Source: Xiphias gladius
Lineage: Eukaryota; Chordata; Actinopteri; Istiophoriformes; Xiphiidae
Length of the DNA: 64,000 bases
Assembly: GCF_016859285.1 (NCBI RefSeq)
Contig: NC_053417.1
Location: 13,021,206 to 13,085,205 of the forward strand
Direction: 5' to 3'
Every line of letters starts with the position of its first letter. The first letter of the stretch is position 1. A program made the translations under genes and the position numbers. Shown one piece after another: positions 12,801-24,881 of the stretch. The notes under the pieces are model-generated. The model searched no databases. It saw only the letters and a list, made by a program, of their open reading frames with translations, and was not told where the DNA came from.

Positions 12801-14019
12801 GTAGTAGAAGAAGCCTTGTTAATGTTATACTAATATTTATAGTTGCAGATTTGATAGTTTACTATAAAGTCAGACACATCTGAGCCTAAAGAACGCAAAG
12901 TATACTGGAGGGGGACATACACCAGTCAAATAGATTTTTCACAATAAGGCAACCAAGAGCTGTCCTTATTGATCCATAAAGCCTTAATAAATGAATTATT
13001 GAAGATTCCTACCAGACGTGTTTTAAGAAATATAAAATTACTCAATGCTTTGAATAATTATTTGCCTTTCTCGTCTGATATGGTTTCCCCACAAAATGTT
13101 CAGTTACCTCCTTAAAAATTCTTAAAATTGCATCTGTTCCTTCGCCCTCATGGAAAAATCTACTAAATGTATAAGTTTACAAATATATTTTATTTCAAAA
13201 GTTTAATGGACCATGATCGATTTCCAAATCACAAAATCATGCTTGTACATACACATGTACACAACTGTTGAACATGTCTTAAATTAAATGATTACGAAAA
13301 CAACCTTATAGTGTCAGACTCTGCACATACACATCATTCTGCACAGTGGTCAAACATACAGGTGAAATAACAAAAACAAAAACACATTTTCCTTATGTTA
13401 TTGCTGCTGAAGGCGGACTTGAACTGTTAATAAAACGATTAGTTAAAACTTGTAATTCCATTTTGAAAATTTGGCTTTTACAAAGTATCACCAATGGTCA
13501 GTTTACTCTAATTAAGTTAACATGATTCTTTTGTCTGTTCTTCTGTGTTTTTGAGGTGCAGACGAATCACATGAGTCTCACGTGTTTTAGTTCCAGTGTC
13601 GTCTCCCGATGTCTCTGGCTCTCCTGCAGCGTCTGGAAAGATTGCATGGGAAAGAGACAGAGCCGCTGTCGACCCGTGATGTCACACCAGTGAGGTATCA
13701 GCTGAGTCACACATACCGCGCATCACCCCCATGGGGCCTGACTGGTGTTTGGGCCAGCAGCAGCTGCCAGGGGCGCTTCTGTGGGCGTTGCTAGGTTTTT
13801 AGCACTTTCTAACTTACTTGACTAAATATCATGTTACAGAGTGAATTAAAAAAGGCCAAAAAACAAAACAAAACACAGATATCACATAGACCAGGTTTAT
13901 TGGAGATTTTTCAAGTGTTTATCAAATTAAACGATAGTAAAATTAAAAATACCTTGTAACCAGTTAAGCAGCTTGCTAGTGGAGAGTCTATTTAAAGTTT
14001 TGAAACATTATGCCTCTGT
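9824..14019. other. Intergenic region upstream of perm1
   Basis: No exon of a known family was recognised. A short (TATC)n run lies near 11300-11316. The block at about 10960-11290 is GC-richer and non-repetitive, with TTAACAGCTGATGAG and CCCAGGCTGTGGATTGG segments, and may be a conserved regulatory element. The block at 13570-13800 contains CAGCTG E-boxes and a TCAGCTGAGTCAC site (AP-1/MAF-like) and may be part of the perm1 promoter. Confidence 0.4.
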
Positions 14020-14217
14020 TGGAGGTGGCTGCTGTAAAGACACTGCGTGTATTACGTGATCAGAAGCACTTCTATATTTATCAAATCATGGGGCCTGCAG
14101 CACTGCAAGCTCATGCAAAAGAACGCCCACCAGGGGACACAACGTGGTGCTGCTGGGACTCCAGACTTCATAGACCTTCACCTCCTGTAGACCAGGATCA
14201 CAGCTGAAACCTGACAG
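14020..14217 (+). other. perm1: Candidate non-coding exon 1 of perm1 with TATA-like element
   Basis: A TATTTAAAG element at 13989-13997 sits about 30 bases before the proposed start, and a good donor CTGACAG|GTAAGC lies at 14217/14218. The next acceptor, TTTTCCAG at 14712, opens the coding exon. The candidate exon contains CCACCAGGGGACAC (14127-14140, CTCF-like) and AGACCTTCA (14172-14180). The reverse complement of the latter is TGAAGGTCT, one base from an ERR response half-site. PERM1 is known to be induced by PGC-1alpha and ERR, so the site is of interest, but transcription start and exon are inferred. Confidence 0.35.
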
Positions 14218-14737
14218 GTAAGCAACCTGAACAGATGTGTGTGTACATATGCAGACAGCTAGAAATGAAGAGATTACTAATACCTCCTGTTGTCATACTT
14301 GTAAATATTTTATTTTTATTTGATCGGCGATAGTTTTCCCTTACTGGCTAGTTTTAATTCCGTGCCCTATCACATTGATAGATAGAGATACTGTAACAAG
14401 TTTTAACATTTAATTTCTTCTATTTAAAAATTTACTAATTGTGTTGCAAAACATATGTACAGTTAAAATCAGCATGCTTGTGTTTTTTTAATTGCCTGAA
14501 TGCCTTCATCCATCTGCCGATTTAGTTATCTTGTGGCAGGTTAGGGTTTGGTATTCATGCTCGTAACATATGTTTTTCTTTTGCGTTTATTGTGAGAGGA
14601 TCTTTTGATTTTGAAGAATTTTGTACTCTGGTGCCAAAATTACCTGTTAGAAATTCTAATACTTTTAACAGTGACTGTTTTAATATTATTCCTCTTTTGA
14701 TTGATTTTCCAGGTTATATTGGACCTTCCAAGTCGAA

Positions 14738-17700
14738 ATGGATGACTTTGAATACAGTGTGGATATCTCTGACCGTGACTGGGAATAGTTCTTTGCGGAG
14801 TGCGAGGAGTGTAACCTGCTTCCTCCTTCAATAGCAGGTGTGGATGACTCGGGGATGAGTGATATTGATGATGCAGGGTCCATACTTGCTAAGAGGGTTC
14901 AGAAAGTTGACCTAACAGCAGGCTTTTCAGAGGATGAGCGCCCAGTCGACCCCCCCAGACTGTGAGGGCTCTCCTGTGGAGCATTACCTCAGCAAACCTG
15001 GCGTCGGTGGAATGGAGAGCATCCTTTCAGGCAGTGAGGAGGATATAGACCTGCAGTCTGTCAATATATTCTTTGAAAGGCTAAAAAATCTCACAGAGGC
15101 TGAGAGGTTTGCTCAGCCAAGCCATTTGGGAGCTGGAAATAATAGAGAGGCAATACTGGAGGAGGAACAGTGCAGTGATGGGCAACAATCCAATAGCAGC
15201 ACTTTGCCAAAAAACATCCCCAAGTCAAACTCTTTGCCTGCCAGGGGTGAAACAGCAGTTGGCAAAGAGACCATAAGGCCTGTCGACACCATCAGCAACA
15301 CAAACGCAATCAAAAAAGTCAAGCCTGGTTCCAACATTTCCTCTGAACCTGCAGCCAGTAACTTAGTGCTCCAGACTAACAAATCAGCTAAACCCAAAAC
15401 AGAGTTATTCATCAGAGAGGAAGCCTGCACAGAAACCAGAGTAAATGAGGTAACAAAGTGGAATCAGTCTAATGACTTAGCGGACAGGGTTGCCTGCTCA
15501 GAAACAAAACCTCACACAGACGAAGGGATGAAAGTGGATATGTGCACACCTAAGAAGGATGTCGAGCAGGAATATTTTTTGACAAGTCAGTTAACTCTCA
15601 GTGATAAGTGCAACACTAATTCACCCAGTAATCTAGAAATGGTGACAAATGTTAAATGGAAAGACGAACAAAACCCTGCTGTTTTACAGTCAGACGCAAC
15701 AGGAATAAACAAATCAGCAAGCCAAGAATTGTCTCCATCTGCCTCTGTAAAAAGGAAGAGAAGGAAGAAGAGACGACAAAGCTTTGAGCCAGCTGAGAGT
15801 GCGCGTGGATATGAGAGGCAGGTTTTAGCTAAGCCGCGTGACTCAGAGGAGGAGCAGTATGCAGGGAGAGGAGGAACAGGTCTGTGTTTATCTGAGGATG
15901 TGAATTTATTTTATTTAAATGAGCCACAAAAAAATGTTGCATCCTCTTTACATTCAGTCACAAGCAATCAACCAGTGACGAAATCTGCTAAGGAGATAAA
16001 AGCAAATGATCTTTCTCACACCGTTCCTCGATGTGAGAGTCAGTACCAGTATTTACCGGAGAGTATAGTTAGACAAGAAAGGTGTAAAGCAACAATCTCG
16101 ACTGAAAAAAACGCAACTAACGACAGGTCAGTAACCTCATTGAGTCAAACTGATGACAGTGTGATGTCAGCAGCAAGCAACAGTGGTAATGTGGTACGAC
16201 ATTTACAGCCATGCACCAAATTACAAGTAGAAGAATTAACTAGACTGAATAAATATTCTGGGTTCCAAGTTTTAGTTACTGCAGGTGCAACTGGTAAATC
16301 AGACATGGCCAGAGAAACAGCAAACAGTGAAAGAAAGGACAATCATGCAGAGAGTCTCCAGCAGTCTGATAAAGTGAATCTTTCTATCACTGGTTATGAA
16401 AACGAACAAAGTCTAAAGTGCTGTACAGCAGAGGTCAAATCAATATACCACAGCATTTTACCAAGCACAGAGTCAAATGATTCCACTGTGGAAGTCAGCC
16501 AAAATGACAAACTATCCGCTGCTAAGTCAATCCTGGCTGTAGAGGCTGGAAATTCTGGCGGAGACAACCACACACTGTGTCAAAGAGAGGCTGAGCCCCA
16601 ACAACAGCTGGATATTGACTGTCACGACACTGACCGATATAGCTCTACACTGGAGAAGACTCATGCCCTCAACACAAAACCCCAGCATTTCGAAACCACA
16701 GCCTGTCCATTCTTAAAGGAGATTTCCAGTAAAGTGACGTGTGCTAAATTAAAATCAGATAGTATCAGTTCATCCCCTGATAAAAGTTATCTGTCCAAAA
16801 GTCCCTCCATTTTAAATGAACGTCCTCTGGAGGTTGGGACTTTATCCAAAGTTGATATTTTGTCAGAGAAAAATGGAACAGCTGAGAGAGCTCAATTAGC
16901 AGCATCACAAATAATAGCAAGTACGAATCCCTGCACATCTGGCGAAATTAATCAGATTAATCAAACAGACAGCAGTCAGAGCAAAACCAAGCTGTCCGTG
17001 TCTGAAGACTCCATAACAAATCCTTCAGATATAACACCAGTATCATCCTGCTGTACTCTGGAATCTGTCAGTGACATTACAGAATCTGTCACATCACTCT
17101 CAAATGAAAATATCACAGACCTGTCGGGGAGTTTTTGTTCATCTGTCAGTCAAAATGAGTATGGAAGTCGAGGAGAAAAAAACCCACTAATCTCGGCAAA
17201 ACACGAGGAAGGAGATGCTAAATCTGGATCCATAAGCCAGTCTCTATCAAATGGGTCAACACAATCAAAATGTGATTTACCGGGTGGAGCAGAAGATGCT
17301 GTCAGAGCATCCGAAGCTGAATGCGAACCTAAAAAGGCACCAGAGTCAAAACATTCTGTGTTTGCCATGTCTTCTTTTTGGAGTGAGATGGAGAAGCTGA
17401 CAATAAATGACATTCTGGGTTTACGAATGATCAACAAAGCTGATCCACCCATCTCCCTCCCACCTTTACACGAAACTGAGGAGACACGCATGTTTTCTAC
17501 AACTGACTCAGGCTTTTTTACGCAACTGGATGAGCCCAGGCCTGAGCAAACCAATGAGTACACGTCCAGAGTTCCTGATTGTGTAGAATCAATTTTAGAT
17601 TCTGTTATGACAGTTGATTCTTCCTCCCCAAGAAGTATTATGTGGGAGAGTGAACCTGTCCCGGTGAGTCTGGGTAATGACATTTACCCTGAGAATATAA

Positions 17701-20700
17701 TGTTGACATCTGGGAGGGACATCTCTCCAGCGGTCCTCTCTGAAAGTGCTCAAAAGAACCTCAGACAGATTTCCAAAAATGTAAGTGTGCACAATCTACA
17801 TGCCCTGGAATCTTTCAGCTCCAGATGGAAAGGCCAAACTTTACAAACCTTAGATGAGGGAGGAGAATCAGAAAAAGTTGAGAATTTTTCTGAGAAACGT
17901 AAGCCTAAGCAAGACAAAGACACGGACTCTCTACCTTCCCCATTGACAACCAGCTACAGAACCTCTGTTACGGATATATTTCAATACCTCTTTGGTGGAA
18001 AGCAATCAATTCCCAGCCAGTCAGCCACAGATAACATAACCACCATCTACACGGATGGAAATTCTGTTCCTGAAACATATGATCATTTTTTCTCAGAGTT
18101 TGGTACAGAAGACCTCTTGTCCCCTCTCATCACAGCGGAAGATCCGGCCAAAGACGAGCTGGTTCCTATCTTTTCCTACTCTCGCTCAGCTAATAGAAAT
18201 CTACAGTTCCCCGAGGCTTATGACTACTTCTTTTCTTCCTCTGCTTCTGACGATTCTTCCGTTGAATCAGATGAAGAAGATAACTGCGGTCCTGTGAGGG
18301 TGGTGACCAGGTTGAGCCGTAAGGCGAGCGCTTCTCAGATTTCTGCAGACATTTATGAGAATTTCTTCACAGATAATGACCTCAGACAGAATTTCTTCTG
18401 GAAAACAATACTCTCCTTCAGGAGTATTAATTTTACTGGATCTACAGTCCAGAAGCAGACTCTCTCCAACTCTCTGTCTCATGTACCTGTGAGGCAAAGT
18501 GGCAGATGCCTTCGAAAGACAGTTTATCCCAGTAATGCTCTGGGAAATCAAGACGTGATGTTTCCTGATCCACTTCTCTACCACCTGGAGGACAGGATCT
18601 CTAGGCAACAAGCACAGCAGCCTTTCAGATATGAGGACTTACAGATGGCTGTTTCAAATCCAAGTAAGTCCAATTTCACATAGTGAACACAATCATGCAT
18701 CACTGATTGAAGAGAAACTGGAGGTATGGAGTTAGAAAGGAGTGAGCTTACCAGACCTCTGTAGCCCGCTCCTCATCTCTGCTTGATGCTAGCAGCTCGA
18801 GGCTACATTAGCTGCTACTAGAATAAACACACCCTAGTCTCCACCAGAACTGATGGTAATTGAGCTGCATTGTGGGTAAAGTAGGCACCAAGAAAGCAAA
18901 ATCTCTGCTTCTGCATCGTGGGTCAGACATTGTTAGAGTCATGAAAAGCTTTTTACAGGTCTTCTTCATGAGCAGTTGAGAAACACACAAAATGCTGACT
19001 GTGCATTCATCATGTGCATTAAAGCCTGTCCCACTATGTACTCAGATGAGACAGACCCCTGTGATTTTACAAAGATAGCCAGACTTCAGAGGATTCATCA
19101 TTTGCACAAAGCTGATTAGTTCATATCTATCTTAAGTAACACAATATTACTGTGCATTCTGTCTAATTTTACGCAGTTGTAAGTGAAACAGTTGCAAATG
19201 AATAAGTGTTTTTTACACAACATTAGCAAACCACAATTGTTTTTTAGTAGTTAACAGATGAAGTCGATTGTTACCAGTGAAACTCAGCTACTAGATTCAG
19301 AGTTAACCTAGTGGAGTGTTGGCTAAGTCTTTAGGCTGGAAGTGAGTGAATTATTTTTTGCAACTCTAAATTGAATTAACAGACAGTATTGTTGTGAATG
19401 CAGGGAGCCAGATTCTTTAATTGTATACACTTATACGTTTTAAAAATTAAAAAAAAAATAAAAATGAAAGATGTACTTTTTTCCACAGCTGAATTTAAAA
19501 ATAATGCATTTACAATATTTGACCTCTTCCCGTTGAGCTCTTTTTGCCTTCCTCACATCTGGAGAGTTGTAGTGTAAGATATGTTATCCACTCAGTCAGC
19601 TGTTACAGTCATGACCGGGTTGGACTCTCTCTTACCTCAGCTGTCAGCGGACACTCACTGGACTGCTTGCACGTAGTGGTGAAAGCCAAGAGGAAGGGTT
19701 GTACGTGATAACTCGACTTCACTCAATGAGTGTCTTCTCTAAGATGCCAGTGGAGTGCTCTAATTTATGATTGACTGTGAAGGAGAATGAAATTACCTCA
19801 TCTTGTGGAGTCCTTATGTGTATGTAAATCCCTCTTCTTAAACTTCCAATGATCTTAAATCAAGATAATAACTCAGATCATATTAATACGGCATCTAATG
19901 CACAGCACTTATCTGTGAGGATTATCTTCAAGGCCCCTAGAGTCACACTTTCAAACATCAGTAGCATCAAGCAGCCTTGTATTTCCAGAACTGGAATCTG
20001 TGCAGGTGCTGGGATTTGATCGGGTCACACTGTGACAGAACAGGAAGTCGCAACATATTACTGGGGGCTTGTGCTCAGCTGTTGGTGTGTTAATGCCAAT
20101 TATAATGCCCCCTGATCCCCCACTGGACTTCTCTGTGGATCTGTGGCTGGTTGCTTTCATCCTGTGTATTGCGTTTGTATGAACGGCAAAATGATGCAAA
20201 AACATTTTCTGTAATACTCTGTCTCTATCTTTGAAGGACTGGATGCCTCCCTCCTGCCTCTCAGACAGTCAGATATGTGTCTGGTTTGTATTGCATTTGC
20301 TTCATGGGTACTAAGGACTGCAAACCCAGAAGTTGGGGATGCCTGGAAGGCTGGTATGTATGTAGCATTTATATATTTTAATATTACAGAAAAGACTTTT
20401 TTAAGACTGAAATTTTAAAGTGGTTGTTCATTCTGTCACTACATTTCTATTTATGCTAGATTTGAATTTCATATTGAAATTAGTTCATTTGAGCTTTTTA
20501 AGGACTGTAAGGATTCTGACTTTAAATTATATTCTGAGGCTGTACAATCTGCAAAGCACCTGAAATAAAATAAACTTCAGAAAAAGTGAACTAAATATGA
20601 ACAGATAGATTCAGTGTTGAGCTGGAAAGTCTCATAGGTAATATGATGACTCACTTTTCGTTTTTATTTTATTTTCGCACAGTTCTGCTGGCGAATGTAA

Positions 20701-20798
20701 GTGCTCTGTCAGCAATCCGATACCTGCGTAAATACGTCAAGATGGAGGCGGGAGCCAGTGAGAAGAAACTGCATCACACCGCACAATCAGAGACTTGA
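14738..20798 (+). CDS. perm1: PERM1 (PPARGC1/ESRR-induced regulator in muscle 1), with two apparent N-terminal disruptions
   Basis: PERM1 is a muscle protein induced by PGC-1 and ERR that supports mitochondrial and oxidative gene expression. Coding exons are 14738-18663, 20237-20353 and 20683-20798, all with GT-AG junctions. The N-terminus MDDFEYSVDISDRDW matches the family start (human MENFQYSVQLSDQDW). The C-terminal exons give SDMCLVCIAFASWVLRTANP and LLANVSALSAIRYLRK, matching human QNDMCLVFVAFATWAVRT and LLANVGTISAIRYFRR. A basic cluster KRKRRKKRRQ (15750-15779) may be a nuclear localisation signal. Four acidic/aromatic (Y/F)xx(F/L)F repeats lie at about 17970-18370. The frame is broken by TAG at 14786-14788 and a one-base shift at the C7 run 14950-14956. 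If both are errors the protein would be 1385 residues, longer than the roughly 790-residue human form. Without them, the open frame from ATG 14934 encodes 1320 residues. Family identity is secure; intactness is not. Confidence 0.88.
14786..14788 (+). other. perm1: In-frame TAG in perm1 codon 17
   Basis: From the family start ATG at 14738, codon 17 reads TAG between ...DRDWE and FFAECEECNLL. The codons after it still encode the conserved frame up to 14956, so the lesion is either very recent or an error in the sequence. The human protein has Glu at or near this place (WAEF), and GAG to TAG would be a single change. Confidence 0.9.
14934..14936 (+). other. perm1: Alternative perm1 start codon in the downstream frame
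   Basis: This ATG lies 16 bases before the C7 run but already in the frame of the long open reading frame, so initiation here bypasses both lesions. Context is GAGGATGA, with A at -3. The protein would begin MSAQSTPPDCEG and lack about 65 conserved residues. Translation would need leaky scanning or reinitiation after the 16-codon frame from ATG 14738. Confidence 0.35.
14950..14956 (+). other. perm1: C7 homopolymer frame break in perm1
   Basis: In the upstream frame the run reads GAC CCC CCC AGA CTG TGA, giving a stop at 14963-14965. With six C instead of seven it reads GAC CCC CCA GAC TGT GAG and joins the N-terminal frame to the long downstream frame. Homopolymer length errors are common in long-read assemblies; a real insertion is also possible. 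Confidence 0.85.
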
Positions 20799-22100
20799 TC
20801 TCTCTTCCTCTAAATACGTCACCATTAAAATGATTGTTTTTTTGCATGAATTCCTGATGCGAGTCGCTGCAGGACCCGAGTCCTTCGAGGAATATGACAA
20901 ATGTTTGATGTGCTGTTACTCATTTCCAATATAATTGTTTTATTAATCTTAAGTTTCACTGATCTCACCATTAAATGGAAAAGTAAGATTAGCAGCAAGC
21001 TTGCTCGAGCTGTACCAAGTTGAGATGTTAGATGGACATGTGATAAATGGATTTACTTGAGGCACTCAAAGAATTCAGAATGGTGCTAATGGAGCATGTT
21101 TGTTTCCATTACATTACTTATATGTTGGAGATGCTTTTACCCGAAGCGTCTGTGTTGAATATTTCCAGTAACAATAATTGGAAATATTTTACAAAGTGAA
21201 TGAGTTCAGATCCGTTGCAATAATTGTAATTGTGTAATTCATTTGGGGGACTGTATTCTGTGCCAGTATCGATTATATACTCTATGAAGGGCATTTTATT
21301 TTCGTGATAGGTTATTTATAGATGAATGTACAGTATTTTTTCATATGGGCTGTTAAGTGAGCTGTTGATGTCTTTCAGTTCAACTACAGTAAACAGAGTT
21401 TATCAGTTGTGTGCTGTGTCTGTTGCTATTCCACAAACACTCAGACCTGAAAGTGAAACTTTTCAGACACTAGAGGGCGAAATAAACTCATGTAAAAACC
21501 TGATCGGGAGCAGCTGTGTGAGCTGCAGTTTTCAAGTAATTACCAGTAATATATTTGTCCCTGAGAACTGTAATATAGACCCAAAAAACAAATGACAATA
21601 ATATGCTTATTCAACATTGTTGCCAAATATTCAGAGGAGGTCCTTCTTCAAGAATCATGTATATTTTTCTCCAGCAGATGGCAAGGTTGAGCCATAAAAT
21701 ATTAAGTGTGTAAAGTGCTGTTGAGCACAGCTCAAGAAGCTGTCACAGTATTCTCACAGCAGAAACACTCGGCTGATATATGCAGTTTAGAAAAATAGTG
21801 CATCTCAGACTGGGTCATTCATTTCAAAATATCACTGGTTCACCCATGGTGACAGATACTGGCTTGGAAGGCCTGGAAAGGGAGTGCATCATTCATGAGG
21901 CATAACATGTTTGCTGTTGTCTGTCTCATTCGTTTTTCATGACCAAATCTAATCTTGACAGTTCTTTGATTTATCATCTACATCTCTCAGAACTTTGCTT
22001 TAAAACAGCCAAGGTACTTAACAGAATCCTGCATTTACTTTCCATACAACAGATTAAAGAGTATCCTTAGAATGAGAAAAAATACAGATAAACTTGTTGA
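20799..22100 (+). other. perm1: perm1 3' untranslated region and convergent spacer
   Basis: No coding frame was recognised between the perm1 stop and the end of plekhn1. AATAAA hexamers on the plus strand occur at 21481-21486 and 22131-22136; either could end perm1 transcripts. CACTAGAGGGCGAAA near 21469 is a weak CTCF-like site. Confidence 0.4.
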
Positions 22101-22788
22101 TCAATATTTCTACTTTTATTTCCAAATATAAATAAACAATTCAAACAAAAATGGGAAAAAAGGAAGCCACACAGATATCATTACTCGGCTGTAGTGATAG
22201 TAACATTAGCACCAATGCAGTCAGTTAGAGCCACATCTATTTGCAATGACAATCCAGTATAATAAAATAATAAATGTACAACATTTACAAAAATATACAT
22301 CCTTTACTATAACAAGCCCTGATGGAATGCTTTTTATAGTTTTAAGTAGAAACAAAAAGAAAAAAATAACAAAATGTAAACTGGACAGCATGTCAGAAAA
22401 TACTTGATTTATCAAAAAACTGGAGGTTCTTGAACTACATATTAAAACCTTTAGTGCAATTATGAAATGCATTAAAAAATAACATTAAAGCTACACAGTA
22501 TGTATACTGTGCTGTCTACTCTCTTGAATGCTACATATCAAAATGACATTTGAAGTCCGTCTCTATCACTTTCATAATGTTTTGATTTAGCCCGTTGCTC
22601 TTCATACTTGCACTCATCATTCCGCTGCTTGACTATCCAACATCTAACAGCCCAGTTCATGGGATCTGTTAGTTCACACTGTCCACAGCAGGAGCAACAC
22701 AGGCTGTGCTAGTTGGCTTTTATTATCCCTCTGATAGAGATCTGTTGTTTGTACACGTCCAGACGAGTGGCCTGGCTATTGTTTTGTT
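22101..22788 (-). other. plekhn1: plekhn1 3' untranslated region
   Basis: The minus-strand sequence after the TAA stop has no coding resemblance and is AT-rich. A minus-strand AATAAA occurs at 22718-22723 and again at 22115-22120, giving a short or a roughly 0.7 kb 3' UTR. Confidence 0.4.
22115..22136. terminator. Facing polyadenylation signals of perm1 (+) and plekhn1 (-)
   Basis: TTTATT at 22115-22120 is AATAAA on the minus strand, serving plekhn1. AATAAA at 22131-22136 on the plus strand could serve perm1. They are ten bases apart, so the 3' ends of the two convergent genes may abut or overlap here. A minus-strand signal much nearer the plekhn1 stop exists at 22718-22723. Confidence 0.4.
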
Positions 22789-24791
22789 TTATGACCATCT
22801 CTGGTGGGTTGCCATGGCACCAGGGCCTCTGGCCCCAAAGTCTAATCCTGTCCAGTGTGTCGAAATTCCAGACGTTGGCTGAATCATTCCAGTATCACAG
22901 TCGTACTCCCAAATGTTATCATAGTCCATTTCCTGGTCATCTGGTTCTGTGGGTTCAAGGTACGAGTGGTGATCTATAAGAGCGAGAACAGATTCCCAGG
23001 CTTTCAGTTCGTAACAATAAAAGACAAAACCTCGCCCTGACTGAATAAACTTGGACATAGTCCCAAAGTACTTGTGTACTACGGTGTGATTGGCTTTGTC
23101 CCAACATTTAATCTTACTGTAAAACCAGTAGCATAACATGCCCCTACTACACTAAACTACTACTTCATTCTTTTTTTTTTTCCAATAGTACAGTAACATG
23201 CAACCTGTCAGATAAAATCACTTGGTCATAGCACGTTTAAGAATTAATTTGCAATCACCGGGTACATCCTATCCTTGTTTTCATATGTGATAAAAGAGCC
23301 TGTAGATATGTGTGCAGCCCAGTTGTGTGCTGTCAATCACAGTGAAGGAGTAAATCCTGTCTGTGGAACAGTGTTCTCTTACACGGGCCCTCCCCCACAT
23401 GGGGCATGTGCACAAATGGCATTTAGAGCTGCACTAAGCTCCATGTCACTGGCACATTTGTGCATTTCCTGCACTTTCAATTCCGTAGCCTTTAACCTTC
23501 TGTCTACCTGCTGACAGACTCAGGACTTCAATCAATCCAAAGTGCCTGCAGTGTTTAATTTAAGTTATAATGGAGTGTGAGCAATGCTCTGTGTCCTTGG
23601 TGGTACGTAGGAAGTCAGCGGACAGTGCTGACTTTCATAACTCACACTTGTGAGGAAATATGATGCCGCAGTGTCTGCTGTGATTTGAATGTGCGACCAT
23701 TGTTTCTCAATAGAAATATAATGGTATCTAGCCATGCCATGAAAATAGGCACTCTCCCTTTTTCTTTGACATGATAAAACATCTTTAATTACATTTTTTT
23801 TTTGTCTGTATTGGAAGCATATAATGATTTATTGTAAAACCGCTGAACATGCTTGACCTCTGAATCCAGTCAACACACTTGCACACTAAAGACATGCATT
23901 AAAAGAAGAATGTTTCATCAGGTTTATGATTGCATGCCTTCAGTTCTTACCTGGTGAGTAACCGTAAGGCATCTGAGAGGTGTTCCTCGCAGAGCTCGAT
24001 GGGAGAAGTGACTGTCAACAGATGTGAAAACAAAAGAAAGTTACTTCCTGTGATCAGCTATAACAAACATTCTAATATTTCCTAAAATATCAAAGACTGT
24101 TTTATTTGTGGCACCTGTTCAAATATTCAGAACCAGTATATCGTTGCACTTCATACCACAGCATTCCAGAAACAGGAGTGTCCTGGGAGATGAGTATCTC
24201 TGTATTTCTCACCTGCTCTTGCACTTGGCCGGGTGCAGGCAGCAGCTTTAGCCTAGAAGTGGCCTCGGCTCTCTGCTCTGCTTGGCTTTGAGGATTTTCC
24301 ATCTCCAGGCCCAGAGCCTGTCCCTGGGAGTTGGTCAAAACCAGGCTTCTCCTGCAGCGCCTGCCCATGGGAGGGGTGCGGAGCTGGAAGGAGGAGGGTA
24401 GGAGCTGGATGGAGGAGGGTAGGAGCTGGGTGGCCTGCTGGTGGTGGTGGTGCTGAATTGGCTCTTGCCAGGTCTGGTGCTTTAAACAAGAATAGTGAAA
24501 CAAGTCATTTATTAATTTTCGTAAATTTAGTAATGATGAAATCTTCCTATGAAGAAATTACGTATGGATAATTTAACGTGCTGAAAAAAAAACATGTCTA
24601 CCACCTTGACCAGAGACTGATAAATAAAATAAACTTGACTTTTGAGTGGAAATTTGTGTAGACATTCATCCACGCAGGTGAAAGTTGCATGTATAAAGGT
24701 ATACACACACGTTCGGTATTTGGCTTGATTATGCAGAGATCCTGATTATATAATTACTGATTGTTGCCAAGTCTTCACATTCACAGTAGAG

Positions 24792-24881
<90 letters not shown>

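Noticed and set aside
17150..17683. 177-codon antisense frame inside perm1
   Set aside because: It mirrors the long coding exon on the opposite strand; no start context, splice logic or family match supports it.
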